Below are positions 51,442 to 60,670 of a stretch of DNA of 64,000 bases, one piece after another. The translations under genes and the position numbers were made by a program. Source of the stretch: Tenderia sp965602225 (GTDB taxonomy: Bacteria > Pseudomonadota > Gammaproteobacteria > Tenderiales > Tenderiaceae); NCBI GenBank assembly GCA_965602225.1, contig CBFCYE010000013.1:8039-72038 (forward strand). The letters are read 5' to 3'. How positions within the stretch are numbered: position 1 is the first letter of the stretch; every line of letters starts with the position of its first letter. The notes below the pieces were generated by a model, which saw only the letters and a program-made list of their open reading frames with translations, had not been told where the DNA came from and ran no database searches.

Positions 51442-53838
51442 ATGAGTTTTATTGATCAAAGCTTGAGGGGCAGATTAATACCGACAGTTTGGTTTCTGTC
51501 GTGCATGATTGTAATTCTGGGTATCAGTGGCTTCACGCCGCAGTTTGAATTATTAGAAGGGGTCGCGGGTTATGCTCCGCTGCACACCTTTCTTGAAACC
51601 ATTTCTATTATCGTCGCCATGTTGGTTTTTAGTATTTGCTGGGACAGCAATGCTAAGCAGCGCGCCGGCAATTTCCTGTTGCTTGGCTGTGTCTTTTTAG
51701 CTGTAGCGCTGATTGATTTTCTGCATCTTCTCTCCTTTCCAGGTATGCCTGATTTTGTTACGGCCAACAGCCCGGAAAAGGCCATTGATTTCTGGCTGGT
51801 TGCACGGCTACTGGCTGCCTTAGGGTTGCTTGCTGTCGCGCTGCTGCCATGGCGACCATTGTATTCTGTGGGTATCCGTTGGCTGGGTCTGGCAGTAACC
51901 CTATTGTTGGTCGTGATCGTGGCATGGATAGGTTTGTTTTATCAGGAACTGATGCCGGCTACGTTTGTTGAAGGTCAAGGCCTGACCAGATTCAAAGTAA
52001 TGTCTGAGTATGTGCTTAGTACATTGTATGTGGCTGCGGCATTGCGATTTCTTTTTAATATGCGAACGCCACAACCCTATGATGTGGTGGGGCTGTTTGC
52101 CGCTGTCAGTTTGATGGCGATGAGTGAGGTGTTTTTTACTCTTTACTCCAGCGTCAATGATATTTTCAATCTGCTTGGCCATATTTACAAAATCATTGCC
52201 TATGGTTTTATTTATAAAAGTATTTTTTCCGACAATGTTCGTGCCCCATATCAACGACTGAAAGAGGCGAATGCAGCTTCGCAAGTCAGTGAAGAACGCC
52301 TGGCGATGGTGTTGGAGGGGAGTCGACAGGGGTTCTGGGACTGGAATATAGAAACAGGCGAAGTGCGGCGGAATCAGCGTTGGGCAGAGATGCTTGGTTA
52401 TTCGACGATTGAAGATTTCGAAGCTAATACAGACACCTGGACAGACAGCATTTACCCAGACGATCGTGACGCTGCCTGGGCAGCAATTAATGATCACCTG
52501 GAAGGGCGTTCGCCCTCCTATGAAATTGAATATCGCATGCTCACCAAGAGCGGCAGTTTTGTTTGGGTGCTGGATCAGGCGAAAATTGTCAGGCGTGATG
52601 CTGAGGGGCGTCCACTGAGAATGTGTGGAACGCATACGGATATCAGCGAAAGAAAACAGGCAGAGCAAGAAAAAGGCTATTTACAAAAACAGTTGCAGCA
52701 AGCCCAGAAAATGGAATCTATTGGTCAGCTGACCGGTGGCATAGCACATGATTTCAATAATATACTTGCTGCCATCATTGGTTATAGCGAGTTATCCATT
52801 AGCCGTTTTGCCTCTGACGCAGAAGGCAAACTGTCTCAATATTTACACGAAATACTGCATGCCGGAGAACGGGGTCGTGACCTTGTCGCAAAGATGCTTG
52901 CATTTGGGCGTGTCAGCTCTACAGAGCTACAAGCAGTTGATGGTGCCTTACTTATTAAAGATGTAACAGAAATGCTCGGCTCGACCTTACCCTCAAGCCT
53001 GGTATTTGAAATTAATATTGCCGATGAAACTGTCCCGCTATTGGGCGATCCAGCGCAACTACATCAAGTAATAACCAATCTGGTGATTAATGCACATCAT
53101 GCTGTTGGAGAGCACGGCAAAATAGAGCTGGGACTACGCGAGGTTCAACAGTTAGAGGGCGTGTGCAGCAGTTGTCATCAGCGGTTTTCTGGTGAATTCA
53201 TTGAAATCAGCGTCCGTGACAATGGTCAAGGAATCCCGAAAAATCAGATCGACCATATCTTTGAACCATTTTTTACCACCAAGGAGATTGGTAAGGGCAG
53301 TGGTATGGGCTTGCCAATGGTGGATGGCATACTGCATCAATGCGGCGGCCACATCCTGGTTGAAACGGCTCAAGGTATAGGTTCTACATTTCGATTGCTG
53401 CTTCAACCCGCTTTAAAGGATATTGCTGATGCCGCTGGGAATCGGCCAGCAGCTGCAGTCCCTGTAAATACAAACAAGTGCATTTTGGTTGTCGATGATG
53501 AGGTAGGTATATCCAGTTTTCTTACGGAGTTACTCAGCGGTGCGGGTTATCAGGTGCGTGCGTTTAATGATTCTTTGGCTGCGCTGGAGGCATTTAAGTC
53601 GGCCCCTGATTCAATCGATTTAGTTATCACCGACCAAACAATGCCAAATTTGACCGGTGTCGAACTGGTGCAGGAATTATTGTCGTTGCGCGCCAAGCTT
53701 CCTGTAATACTCTGTACCGGCTATAGCGAGAGTGTTGATGAAGCGAGTGCACAGCAGCTGGGTATTTCTGTGTTTCTGAAAAAGCCAGTTGTTACTGATG
53801 AGCTTCTGGGAGCCATCGCTACACTCTTAACACGTTGA
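51442..53838 (+). CDS. Hybrid histidine kinase with MASE3-like membrane sensor and PAS domain
   Basis: The 798-residue protein starts with about seven membrane helices (12-260) that resemble the MASE3 sensor domain, followed by a PAS/PAC domain (about 282-405, ending GTHTDISERKQAE). The HisKA domain has His436 (GGIAHDFNNILA) and is of the PAS-hybrid type; the ATPase has DNGQGIP and GSGMGLPMVDGI. A C-terminal receiver has VVDDE at 683-687 and Asp731 (VITDQTMPN). A CSSCH sequence in the ATPase domain (577-579 region) is a family feature and not a haem site, as it is cytoplasmic. It follows the first hybrid kinase by 286 bp on the same strand. The output partner is unknown. Confidence 0.9.
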   Translation: MSFIDQSLRGRLIPTVWFLSCMIVILGISGFTPQFELLEGVAGYAPLHTFLETISIIVAMLVFSICWDSNAKQRAGNFLLLGCVFLAVALIDFLHLLSFPGMPDFVTANSPEKAIDFWLVARLLAALGLLAVALLPWRPLYSVGIRWLGLAVTLLLVVIVAWIGLFYQELMPATFVEGQGLTRFKVMSEYVLSTLYVAAALRFLFNMRTPQPYDVVGLFAAVSLMAMSEVFFTLYSSVNDIFNLLGHIYKIIAYGFIYKSIFSDNVRAPYQRLKEANAASQVSEERLAMVLEGSRQGFWDWNIETGEVRRNQRWAEMLGYSTIEDFEANTDTWTDSIYPDDRDAAWAAINDHLEGRSPSYEIEYRMLTKSGSFVWVLDQAKIVRRDAEGRPLRMCGTHTDISERKQAEQEKGYLQKQLQQAQKMESIGQLTGGIAHDFNNILAAIIGYSELSISRFASDAEGKLSQYLHEILHAGERGRDLVAKMLAFGRVSSTELQAVDGALLIKDVTEMLGSTLPSSLVFEINIADETVPLLGDPAQLHQVITNLVINAHHAVGEHGKIELGLREVQQLEGVCSSCHQRFSGEFIEISVRDNGQGIPKNQIDHIFEPFFTTKEIGKGSGMGLPMVDGILHQCGGHILVETAQGIGSTFRLLLQPALKDIADAAGNRPAAAVPVNTNKCILVVDDEVGISSFLTELLSGAGYQVRAFNDSLAALEAFKSAPDSIDLVITDQTMPNLTGVELVQELLSLRAKLPVILCTGYSESVDEASAQQLGISVFLKKPVVTDELLGAIATLLTR

Positions 53839-53943
53839 ACATATAGTCATGAGTTATAACGGCTTGTTTTTCACTATGATCAGGTTTGCGAATATGTTTT
53901 ATGAATCACGTAATTTGATCTGTGAATATTAACTATTCGTTGT

Positions 53944-54993
53944 TTAGTTTTCGGCTTCTATCCCACCCGGTCTGATCCATAACTGACTAAACCAGTAATA
54001 GCGTCCTGTTTCTGTTGAGGGGGCGGTGCAATTGTAACGGCTGCGGCCGGCGGGCAGGTCACTGTTGGCTTGTACGGTGAAGTTTGTTTCATCCTGCCTC
54101 TGGACCTGGATTTCCCCCTGGCCACTGGCATAGCAGGCCAGTTGTGTTAGTGGTTGGCTGAGCTTCACGCTAAGTGTGGGTTGTGTTTCTGTGATCACTG
54201 GATCGATCTGCGGTGTTTCTATTAAAGGCATGGCCAGGCTCATTATCTTGTTTTTAAATCCATCCATTTCGCCAAAATCCTCATTCATAGGAAAGCGCGG
54301 TAGAAAGCGAAAATCAGATGCCGGGCCAATGGCGCCAGAGTGTTGGCCCATGCCGATCAAACCAAGTTGCTGAGTGATATTGGCGACGGTCAGGTTGTAT
54401 TCACCATAGGGGTAGGCGATAACATTGACGGGGTTTTTAAATTCATCGCCCAGGCGCTGCTGGGCGTAGCTAATGTCATCATGGATGCGTTGTTGCCAGG
54501 CCAGTTCCGTTTCGTTTTCGAGATGGCGAATCAGGTAGGTGTGGCTGCGAGAGTGGTTGCCGAAGCTGGCACCGTGTTGCTCCATCTCTCGCATTTGTTG
54601 CCAGGTCATGTAGTTGGAATAGTTTTTGTCGATGTAATCGCTGGAGACAAATACGGTAAACGGCCAGCCGCGTTGTTTTAGGCGTGGATAGGCTTCGCTG
54701 TAGATACTGCGATAGGCATCATCCATAGTAATGACGACGCTTTTGTCCGGTAAGGCCTGGTTGTTTTGTATCGCATTGAGCACGCTATTAAGGGGCAGTA
54801 CCTGGAAACCATTTTGATCGAGAAATTCTAGCTGTTGTTCAAACTGCTCGATACGAATATTAGTGCTGGGGTGGCGTGATTCACCAAAGTGGTGGTACAT
54901 CAGCGCCACGGCAGAGTTTTGCGCCGCCATACTGATGTCCGTCGTTGCCAGCATGGCGCTAAAAAGAATGACGCTGAATATTTTATTCCACAT
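53944..54993 (-). CDS. Secreted polysaccharide deacetylase (CE4)
   Basis: The 349-residue protein has a signal peptide (cleavage near SMAA, residue 24) and a NodB-type deacetylase domain. Motif 1 is TMDDAY with Asp91 and Asp92, motif 2 is NHSRSH with metal ligands His147 and His151, and motif 3 is AYPYGEYN. The C-terminal 90 residues form a separate domain of beta character. Substrates in the family include chitin, peptidoglycan and exopolysaccharide (PgaB type). The gene lies downstream of the GspE-like gene on the same strand, with a 54-bp gap, and may be cotranscribed with it. Confidence 0.85.
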   Translation of the reverse strand: MWNKIFSVILFSAMLATTDISMAAQNSAVALMYHHFGESRHPSTNIRIEQFEQQLEFLDQNGFQVLPLNSVLNAIQNNQALPDKSVVITMDDAYRSIYSEAYPRLKQRGWPFTVFVSSDYIDKNYSNYMTWQQMREMEQHGASFGNHSRSHTYLIRHLENETELAWQQRIHDDISYAQQRLGDEFKNPVNVIAYPYGEYNLTVANITQQLGLIGMGQHSGAIGPASDFRFLPRFPMNEDFGEMDGFKNKIMSLAMPLIETPQIDPVITETQPTLSVKLSQPLTQLACYASGQGEIQVQRQDETNFTVQANSDLPAGRSRYNCTAPSTETGRYYWFSQLWIRPGGIEAEN

Positions 54994-55047
54994 TAGTTTT
55001 ATAAGCTTGGTTGGAGAGTCCGCTGATCACGGACTGTCCGTTAATGA

Positions 55048-57480
55048 TTATTTGATGCAAACAGCTCTGACATTTGGCAGGTCGAGATAGCCTTGCAGTA
55101 TCTTCTCGATGCCATCCTGTTTCAGGGTGCGCATACCCGAGCTGAGTGCTTCGCGGTGAATCTCGGTCGCGGGTGAGTGAGTTAGAATTAGCTGTTTGAT
55201 CTTGGGCGTGGCGATCAGCAATTCATGCAGGCCTATACGGCCGCGATAGCCTGTGTCGTTGCATTCCTGGCAGCCGGTTGATTTATAGAGGGTAAATTGC
55301 TTTCTCTGGTTACCAAAGCTTTTACGCCACTCTTCAATCAGGGCGTCAACATAAGGTTTCTGTTCAACATCACTGATATCCGGTGGCAGCATGTCGGCCA
55401 TGTATATATGGGCCAGCTGCAATACTTCGGAGTCATCGGGTTGAAACGAACGTTTGCAGTTAGGGCAGAGTGTTTTTGCTAGACGTTGAGCCAGGATACC
55501 GATCAATGCATCGGCAAAGTTAAATGGGTCCATATCCATGTCGAGCAGCCGAGTAATACTTTCAGCGGCGCTGTTGGTATGCAGGGTGGATAACACCAGA
55601 TGGCCGGTAAGTGATGCCTCGATACCTACCCCGGCGGTTTCGCTGTCGCGCATTTCACCCACCATGATGATGTCTGGGTCGCAACGTAAAAAGGCGCGCA
55701 TGGCGGCGGCAAAGTCGAGCCCAATCTTGGTGTTGATCTGCACCTGGCGCAGGCCAGGCTGAGTGATTTCAATTGGGTCTTCTGCTGTCCAGATCTTTTT
55801 GTCTGAGTTGTTGAGGTGTCCGAGTGCCGAGTGCAGGGTGGTGGTTTTACCCGAGCCAGTTGGGCCGCAGACCAGAAACAGACCATAAGGTTTGGATATT
55901 GCATCCAGCATCCGATCGCGGTTGTTGAGGCTCAGTCCCAGGGCGTTGACGGGGATATTTTTGCCACTGGTGAGAATGCGCATGACGACGTCTTCAAGGT
56001 CGTTGGCCGTTGGTAATGTGGCGACACGCAGCTCGATGTTGGCCGGGCCAAATTGCTTGAAACTGATCTTGCCATCTTGGGGTTTGCGTTTTTCAGAGAT
56101 GTCCAGTCGTGCCATAACCTTGATGCGTGATATCAAGGCGCTGCGATATTGAGATGGGAATTTATGGTAGATATGGAGGGCACCATCTTTTCTGAAGCGC
56201 ACCACCACCTTGGTCTTGCCCGGGTTAGGTTCGATATGAATATCTGAGGCTGATTGTTGATGGGCATCAATAATAATTTTGTTAATGATTTTGACGATGA
56301 TATTTTCAGAGACTTCTGTATCTTCATTGAAGGCAAGCGTGTCGCTGTATTTGTCGTCATCGTTATTGAGTTCGTCATCGATATCATCGATGGTGTGAAG
56401 GATGTCATCCGAGGTGTAGTGAAACTGCAATGCCCAGTTGATGTCTTCGGCGCTGGCCATCACCGGCTCAACATATTTGTTGGTGTTGAAGCGCAAGGCG
56501 TCAAGTGCAGTCCAGTCCATCGGATTGTCGATGGCGACAATCAGCTTACCTTCGCTCAACGACAGCGGGATGACTTTGTGTTTGAAGGCCAGCTCAGCTG
56601 GAATCTGGTTGATGATGTTTGATTCGATTTTGAATTCTTGAATATGGACAAAGGGGATGCCCAGTTTTGTCGCTAGTGCCTGCTGGATCTGATCGCGACC
56701 AATAATACCTTTGTCGACCAGGATTTCTCCCAGGGGTTTTTGACGGTCACGTTTTTGGTGTTCCAGTGCGTCATCAAGCTCTTCTTCGCTAATCAGGCTT
56801 TCGCTGATCAGGATTTCACCCAGTTTGAGATTGGGCATGCTCTTTTGGCGTTTTAGTGCCTGCTCAAGTTGATCCGCATTAACTATCTTGTTTTCAACCA
56901 GAAACTCGCCCAGGGGCCTTGAACGTGAGGCCTGTTGCTCTTTGACTGCCTGTTCAATCTGTTCGGGGGAGATGTTGTTTTCCCGGGCCAGGATCTCACC
57001 AATCTGATCGCCAATCAGGTTGCTCTCAATTGATGTCCTGGGGATAAATATGTGGATGTACTGGCGCAGGTATTGATTGCTGCCGTGTTCTTTAAAAAGA
57101 TGTATGCCATTTTTGTCGACGCGTGTGCCATAGGTCTTGCCGCGTAGCTTGGTTCGGTCTTTAAAGGTGATGATGAATTCCTGGATATCACCAGAGCTTT
57201 TAATATTGGCGTTTTTGCTGTTAAGTAAAGCTTCGTCCTGCAACCATTGCAAGGGTGTGGAAAGATGCAAAGCCTTGATGTCGTACATCAGGATTGTGAG
57301 TTCTTCATCACTCTGACCCTTGGTGATGCTGATGCTGCCTTCTTCAACATTGAAGGCTTTGAGTTTGCCATCCGTGCGCCGACCATTGATATAAAAGATG
57401 GTGGTGGGGGTGTTGATCAGAATCGGAGACTTTTCCCGGTCACTGAGCGGGGGTAACGGTAGCTCGATAATATCAGTCAT
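55048..57480 (-). CDS. GspE/PilB-type secretion ATPase with four MshEN-like repeats
   Basis: This 810-residue ATPase belongs to the type II secretion/type IV pilus family. Residues 1-155 form an extra N-terminal domain of PilZ-like or unknown type. Four repeats of 30-residue period follow, at about 160-183, 189-212, 219-242 and 249-272, each of the form LGEILxxxxxIxxxQLxxAL. The ATPase domain has GPTGSGKTTT from 539, the Asp box, and DPDIIMVGEMRD as Walker B. A zinc site is formed by CPNC and CQEC. MshEN repeats of this type bind cyclic di-GMP in MshE. No other pilus or secretion gene is in the window, so its machine is elsewhere. Confidence 0.88.
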   Translation of the reverse strand: MTDIIELPLPPLSDREKSPILINTPTTIFYINGRRTDGKLKAFNVEEGSISITKGQSDEELTILMYDIKALHLSTPLQWLQDEALLNSKNANIKSSGDIQEFIITFKDRTKLRGKTYGTRVDKNGIHLFKEHGSNQYLRQYIHIFIPRTSIESNLIGDQIGEILARENNISPEQIEQAVKEQQASRSRPLGEFLVENKIVNADQLEQALKRQKSMPNLKLGEILISESLISEEELDDALEHQKRDRQKPLGEILVDKGIIGRDQIQQALATKLGIPFVHIQEFKIESNIINQIPAELAFKHKVIPLSLSEGKLIVAIDNPMDWTALDALRFNTNKYVEPVMASAEDINWALQFHYTSDDILHTIDDIDDELNNDDDKYSDTLAFNEDTEVSENIIVKIINKIIIDAHQQSASDIHIEPNPGKTKVVVRFRKDGALHIYHKFPSQYRSALISRIKVMARLDISEKRKPQDGKISFKQFGPANIELRVATLPTANDLEDVVMRILTSGKNIPVNALGLSLNNRDRMLDAISKPYGLFLVCGPTGSGKTTTLHSALGHLNNSDKKIWTAEDPIEITQPGLRQVQINTKIGLDFAAAMRAFLRCDPDIIMVGEMRDSETAGVGIEASLTGHLVLSTLHTNSAAESITRLLDMDMDPFNFADALIGILAQRLAKTLCPNCKRSFQPDDSEVLQLAHIYMADMLPPDISDVEQKPYVDALIEEWRKSFGNQRKQFTLYKSTGCQECNDTGYRGRIGLHELLIATPKIKQLILTHSPATEIHREALSSGMRTLKQDGIEKILQGYLDLPNVRAVCIK

Positions 57481-57543
57481 ACCTTTCTCTCTTTCAATGT
57501 GGGCGGCGTTGAGAACTAGATCGGATTGACAGGACTATTCTAA

Positions 57544-57562
57544 AGCCCCGCAGGCCGGGGCT
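57544..57562 (-). terminator. Hairpin after the split chemoreceptor genes
   Basis: AGCCCCG (57544-57550) pairs with CGGGGCT (57556-57562) around a 5-nt loop. On the minus strand it lies 54 bp after the NIT-like sensor gene and is followed by only three T, so termination would be moderate. Confidence 0.5.
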
Positions 57563-57615
57563 AGTATGGCAGATATCTGGCTGTTCGTTAATATCTGCGG
57601 TTTATGTGCGGAGGC

Positions 57616-58596
57616 CTAGGTGAATATAAACTGCTGCCAGATAATAAGTGAGGAAATCAGAACAACAACACTGCCGACAACTGATAGCCTGAGTTTGTTT
57701 TTTAGCTGAGGAATTCTCTGTTTCAGGTCTTCGCCCAGAGCTGTGCTAATCGTATCAAACAGCTGGATATTGCTATCAAAGGCCTTGCTGCCGATTGAAA
57801 AATATTCTTCTGCGGATATCTGGGGTTTTCCGTTTGTTAGCATGTTCTCAGCTATGCTGTTGAGAAACAGTTGGGTATCTGAAAAGCTATTGTTGACGGT
57901 CTGCTGTTTTATATCGAATTGAGAGTTACTACCTTGCAGGCAGATATCGATAGATTGTTGAGTTGTCGCAAGTGTCTTGGTAAGTCTGTCGTATAGAAAC
58001 TGCAGTTTAATTCTTGCTGCAGTAACAACGGTTCCTTTCGCCGCTGCGCCAGTGCCGATACCCCTGGATTGACCTATTACTTCGATGGTGGTGGGTAACA
58101 GGTTGAAGACAGTCTTGGCTATTTGTTGCAGGTCATCGTCTGGGTGTGCACTAATGCGCATGTCATCGGCGCTGTCGCTGATCAGACTAAGTATGTCTGA
58201 GATTATTACGGTATGCCGCTCAAAGCTTTCGTTGGGTGAGATTGAGTTGATGTCAGTTTTCAGGCTGTGCCAGTTGTTTTTTATCAGCTGCCAGCGAGAA
58301 ATGAGTGTTTGAGGTAGCGGGTAGCCGGTCATATATTCGTCAACGGCGGTTATGTCATTGACAATATTTACTTGCATAGTATTCATTTTTTCTTGAAAGC
58401 TATGATCGCCACTGAGGAAAGCATTAGCCATGCCGCGATGTACTGGCAAGTGTTCAAGCGCTTTGCGTACCTGGGTGATATAGCTCAGGCCATGTTCCAT
58501 TAAGAGCATATGCTTGAGCCACTTGTTGTTGTTGATGACGATAAGCCAGGGGCAAACAGCCAGACAAAGCAATATTAGTGATGCGCTGTATATCAT
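57616..58596 (-). CDS. Membrane-anchored NIT-like sensor without output domain
   Basis: The 326-residue protein has a membrane helix at about 3-21, a helical periplasmic body and a second helix at about 303-323, and ends there. The body carries two arginine-glycine segments (HRGMANAFLSGD at about 54-65 and QSRGIGTGAAAKG near 180), which match the pattern of the NIT domain (nitrate- and nitrite-sensing type). There is no HAMP, kinase or methyl-accepting part. It starts 2 bp after the stop codon of the adjacent chemoreceptor gene, with no ribosome binding site of its own, so translation is coupled. I infer that it supplies the sensor half of that receptor. The NIT assignment is from motif memory and needs a profile search. 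Confidence 0.65.
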   Translation of the reverse strand: MIYSASLILLCLAVCPWLIVINNNKWLKHMLLMEHGLSYITQVRKALEHLPVHRGMANAFLSGDHSFQEKMNTMQVNIVNDITAVDEYMTGYPLPQTLISRWQLIKNNWHSLKTDINSISPNESFERHTVIISDILSLISDSADDMRISAHPDDDLQQIAKTVFNLLPTTIEVIGQSRGIGTGAAAKGTVVTAARIKLQFLYDRLTKTLATTQQSIDICLQGSNSQFDIKQQTVNNSFSDTQLFLNSIAENMLTNGKPQISAEEYFSIGSKAFDSNIQLFDTISTALGEDLKQRIPQLKNKLRLSVVGSVVVLISSLIIWQQFIFT

Positions 58597-58598
58597 TC

Positions 58599-59825
58599 TT
58601 AATTGGCCGTATTTGAAGGCAGCATTGTTTGCACCCGTTCAGACAGTGTCTCGAGATAGATGGCTGTATTTTTGGTCTCATCAGCATCTTCGCTGTTGGT
58701 TTCAGCCATACGGTTGACAGTTTCAACACTCTTGGCAATGTCTTCGCAGACGGCGTTTTGTTCATGAACGGAAGAGGCAACAACATGCATGATTGCGACA
58801 GTGTTGTTTGCACCCTCCATGATTTCAGTAAGGCTCTGGTTGACCTTCTCGCTCTCTTCTACACTCTTGCTGACTTCATTGTTGACCTCGCCAATGCTAC
58901 TGATGATGGCTTTGACCTCGGTTTGAACGCCAGTGATCATGCCACTGACTTGTTCAGTGGCATCGTGGGTGCGAATGGCAAGTTGCCTGACCTCATCAGA
59001 GACAACCGCAAAGCCACGCCCATGTTCGCCGGCACGGGCTGCCTCGATGGCTGCATTGAGGGCGAGCAGATTGGTTTGAGAGGCAATTGCTTCGATGACA
59101 CTGATAATCTGACTGATCTCATCTGAGCGTTTGCCAAGGCTGTCAATAAGTGTGACTGCCTGATTTACAGATGATGAAATGTTCTGAATGCTGCTGATGG
59201 TATTTTTGACTACCGTTGTGCCGCGCTCTGCCAGGCCCTGAGTTTGAATCGTTGCCTGTTCAGTGTCCTTGATCTGCTCTGCGACGCTGGCGATGCTAGT
59301 GGACATCTGCTCAATCGCGGCTGAAATACTGGCGACGGCATCGGCCTGTTGTGATGAGCTGGTTGAGGTGCGGTTAGCAATCTCTGACTCGGCCCCTGCC
59401 GCGCTATGGGCTTCAGAGACAGATTCAGCGATGCGTTTTAGTAGGCGATCGAACTCTTTGGCGATGTGGGCCATATTGTTTTGTATTTTGGCCAGGTCAT
59501 CACACTCAGTAGAAAAGGGTGAGGTAGTGAAGTTGCCTGAAATGATGTCATGAGCACTGGTGTTTAATGTTTGCACTCGTGATTTCATATAAATGAGAAA
59601 ACCAAATAAAAAATAGATCAACAAAAAGGTTGCAAGTGAACTAAAGAGGATAAGGTCTGTGTTTGTAATCAGGCTATGTTGTTGTGTTACAGATAAAGCG
59701 AGATAGGTAAGGCAGATTGAAAACGCCAACAGCACAACAGCAAATGAGACAAGGCTGCGGCTGCAGCCGAGGATCTTGATTAATGCTATTGCTGGTTTGA
59801 ATAAAAAACTGAGACTGCTATTCAT
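58599..59825 (-). CDS. Methyl-accepting chemotaxis protein without periplasmic sensor
   Basis: The 408-residue protein has two membrane helices (about 24-46 and 58-80) joined by only about ten residues, so it lacks a ligand-binding domain. A HAMP-like segment (81-130) and a complete signalling hairpin follow; the tip AIASQTNLLALNAAIEAARAGEHGRGF binds CheA and CheW (shown here by its ends: AIASQTNLLALN and ARAGEHGRGF). Glutamine/glutamate pairs for methylation are present on both arms. The C-terminus lacks a CheR-tethering pentapeptide. It is the first gene of a two-gene operon with the sensor-only gene. Confidence 0.9.
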   Translation of the reverse strand: MNSSLSFLFKPAIALIKILGCSRSLVSFAVVLLAFSICLTYLALSVTQQHSLITNTDLILFSSLATFLLIYFLFGFLIYMKSRVQTLNTSAHDIISGNFTTSPFSTECDDLAKIQNNMAHIAKEFDRLLKRIAESVSEAHSAAGAESEIANRTSTSSSQQADAVASISAAIEQMSTSIASVAEQIKDTEQATIQTQGLAERGTTVVKNTISSIQNISSSVNQAVTLIDSLGKRSDEISQIISVIEAIASQTNLLALNAAIEAARAGEHGRGFAVVSDEVRQLAIRTHDATEQVSGMITGVQTEVKAIISSIGEVNNEVSKSVEESEKVNQSLTEIMEGANNTVAIMHVVASSVHEQNAVCEDIAKSVETVNRMAETNSEDADETKNTAIYLETLSERVQTMLPSNTAN

Positions 59826-60089
59826 TTCTACTCGGTGTTCCTAAATTAATTTGTTTTTATGTTTATTTTTGAATACAAACTTCATAGCTTGCTCGGTGCA
59901 CATATAAATGATATTTAATATATATGTTTTGTGTATTCATAGCTATAACCTTAGATAATGTAAGCGGAATTTTTAGCTAAAACTTTAGGGTAATAATGGA
60001 TATATTTTTTTATGAAAAGAGCCTGGTGGCCGATAGATTCAACAATGTTATTAATTTTAGATTTGTTATATGAAGCAGGGTTTTAGTTT
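59826..60089. promoter_or_regulatory. AT-rich divergent regulatory region
   Basis: This 264-bp spacer separates the minus-strand chemoreceptor operon from the plus-strand HPP gene. It is strongly AT-rich, with an imperfect palindrome CATATA...TATATG around 59899-59928. It must hold promoters in both directions, but no single -35/-10 pair stands out. Confidence 0.4.
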
Positions 60090-60656
60090 TTGAATAATAG
60101 TGATAAATCAACAAATTCAGACAAGAGACGATTGTTCTCTGTCGGGGTATTGCCTAGCCGTAGCAGACGCGAAATCATCACCTCTACGGTCGGTTCGTTT
60201 GTTGCTATATATCTGATCTATTGGCTCAGTAGCTTGGTGCTGCGAGGTTATGACCTGCCGTTAATGGTTGCCTCTATGGGGGCCGCCGGGGTGTTACTAT
60301 ACGCAGCACCACGCAGCACCATGTCGCAGCCCTGGCCTTTGTTTATGGGGCATCTCATTTCTGCCGTGGTCGGTGTGAGTTGTGCCAAATTCATTCCTGA
60401 TCTGGCGCTTGCCAGTGCTGTTGCCGTTAGTGGTGCCATCTTGGCAATGCATATGACTCGCTCTTTGCATCCGCCTGGTGGGGCTGCTGCTTTGGTGGCG
60501 GTGATTGGTGGTGAAAGCATTCAGGCGCTGGGTTATTTATACGTGTTGGTGCCCGTAGGTTTGAATGTATTGATCATGTTCGTGGCGGCAATGCTGATTA
60601 ATAATGCCATACCGGGTAGCTCATATCCGCTGAAGCCTGATGATATCGATAAATAG
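60090..60656 (+). CDS. HPP-family integral membrane protein
   Basis: The 188-residue protein has four predicted helices (about 33-52, 57-73, 85-122 and 132-172) and the signature His127-Pro128-Pro129-Gly130-Gly131 in RSLHPPGGAAAL. The start is TTG at 60090 with GCAGGG 9 nt upstream; no better start is available. HPP proteins of cyanobacteria and chloroplasts have been connected with nitrite transport. No such activity is proven for proteobacterial members, many of which are fused to CBS domains absent here. Its neighbours, a NIT-like sensor and a truncated haemoglobin, make a nitrogen-oxide role plausible. Confidence 0.85.
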   Translation: MNNSDKSTNSDKRRLFSVGVLPSRSRREIITSTVGSFVAIYLIYWLSSLVLRGYDLPLMVASMGAAGVLLYAAPRSTMSQPWPLFMGHLISAVVGVSCAKFIPDLALASAVAVSGAILAMHMTRSLHPPGGAAALVAVIGGESIQALGYLYVLVPVGLNVLIMFVAAMLINNAIPGSSYPLKPDDIDK

Positions 60657-60670
60657 TTTAGAGCTTTGTT

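Noticed and set aside
53160..53185. CSSCH sequence in the second hybrid kinase as a haem c site
   Set aside because: It lies in the cytoplasmic ATPase domain, where haem c is not attached; a CxxC pair at this place is common in this kinase type.
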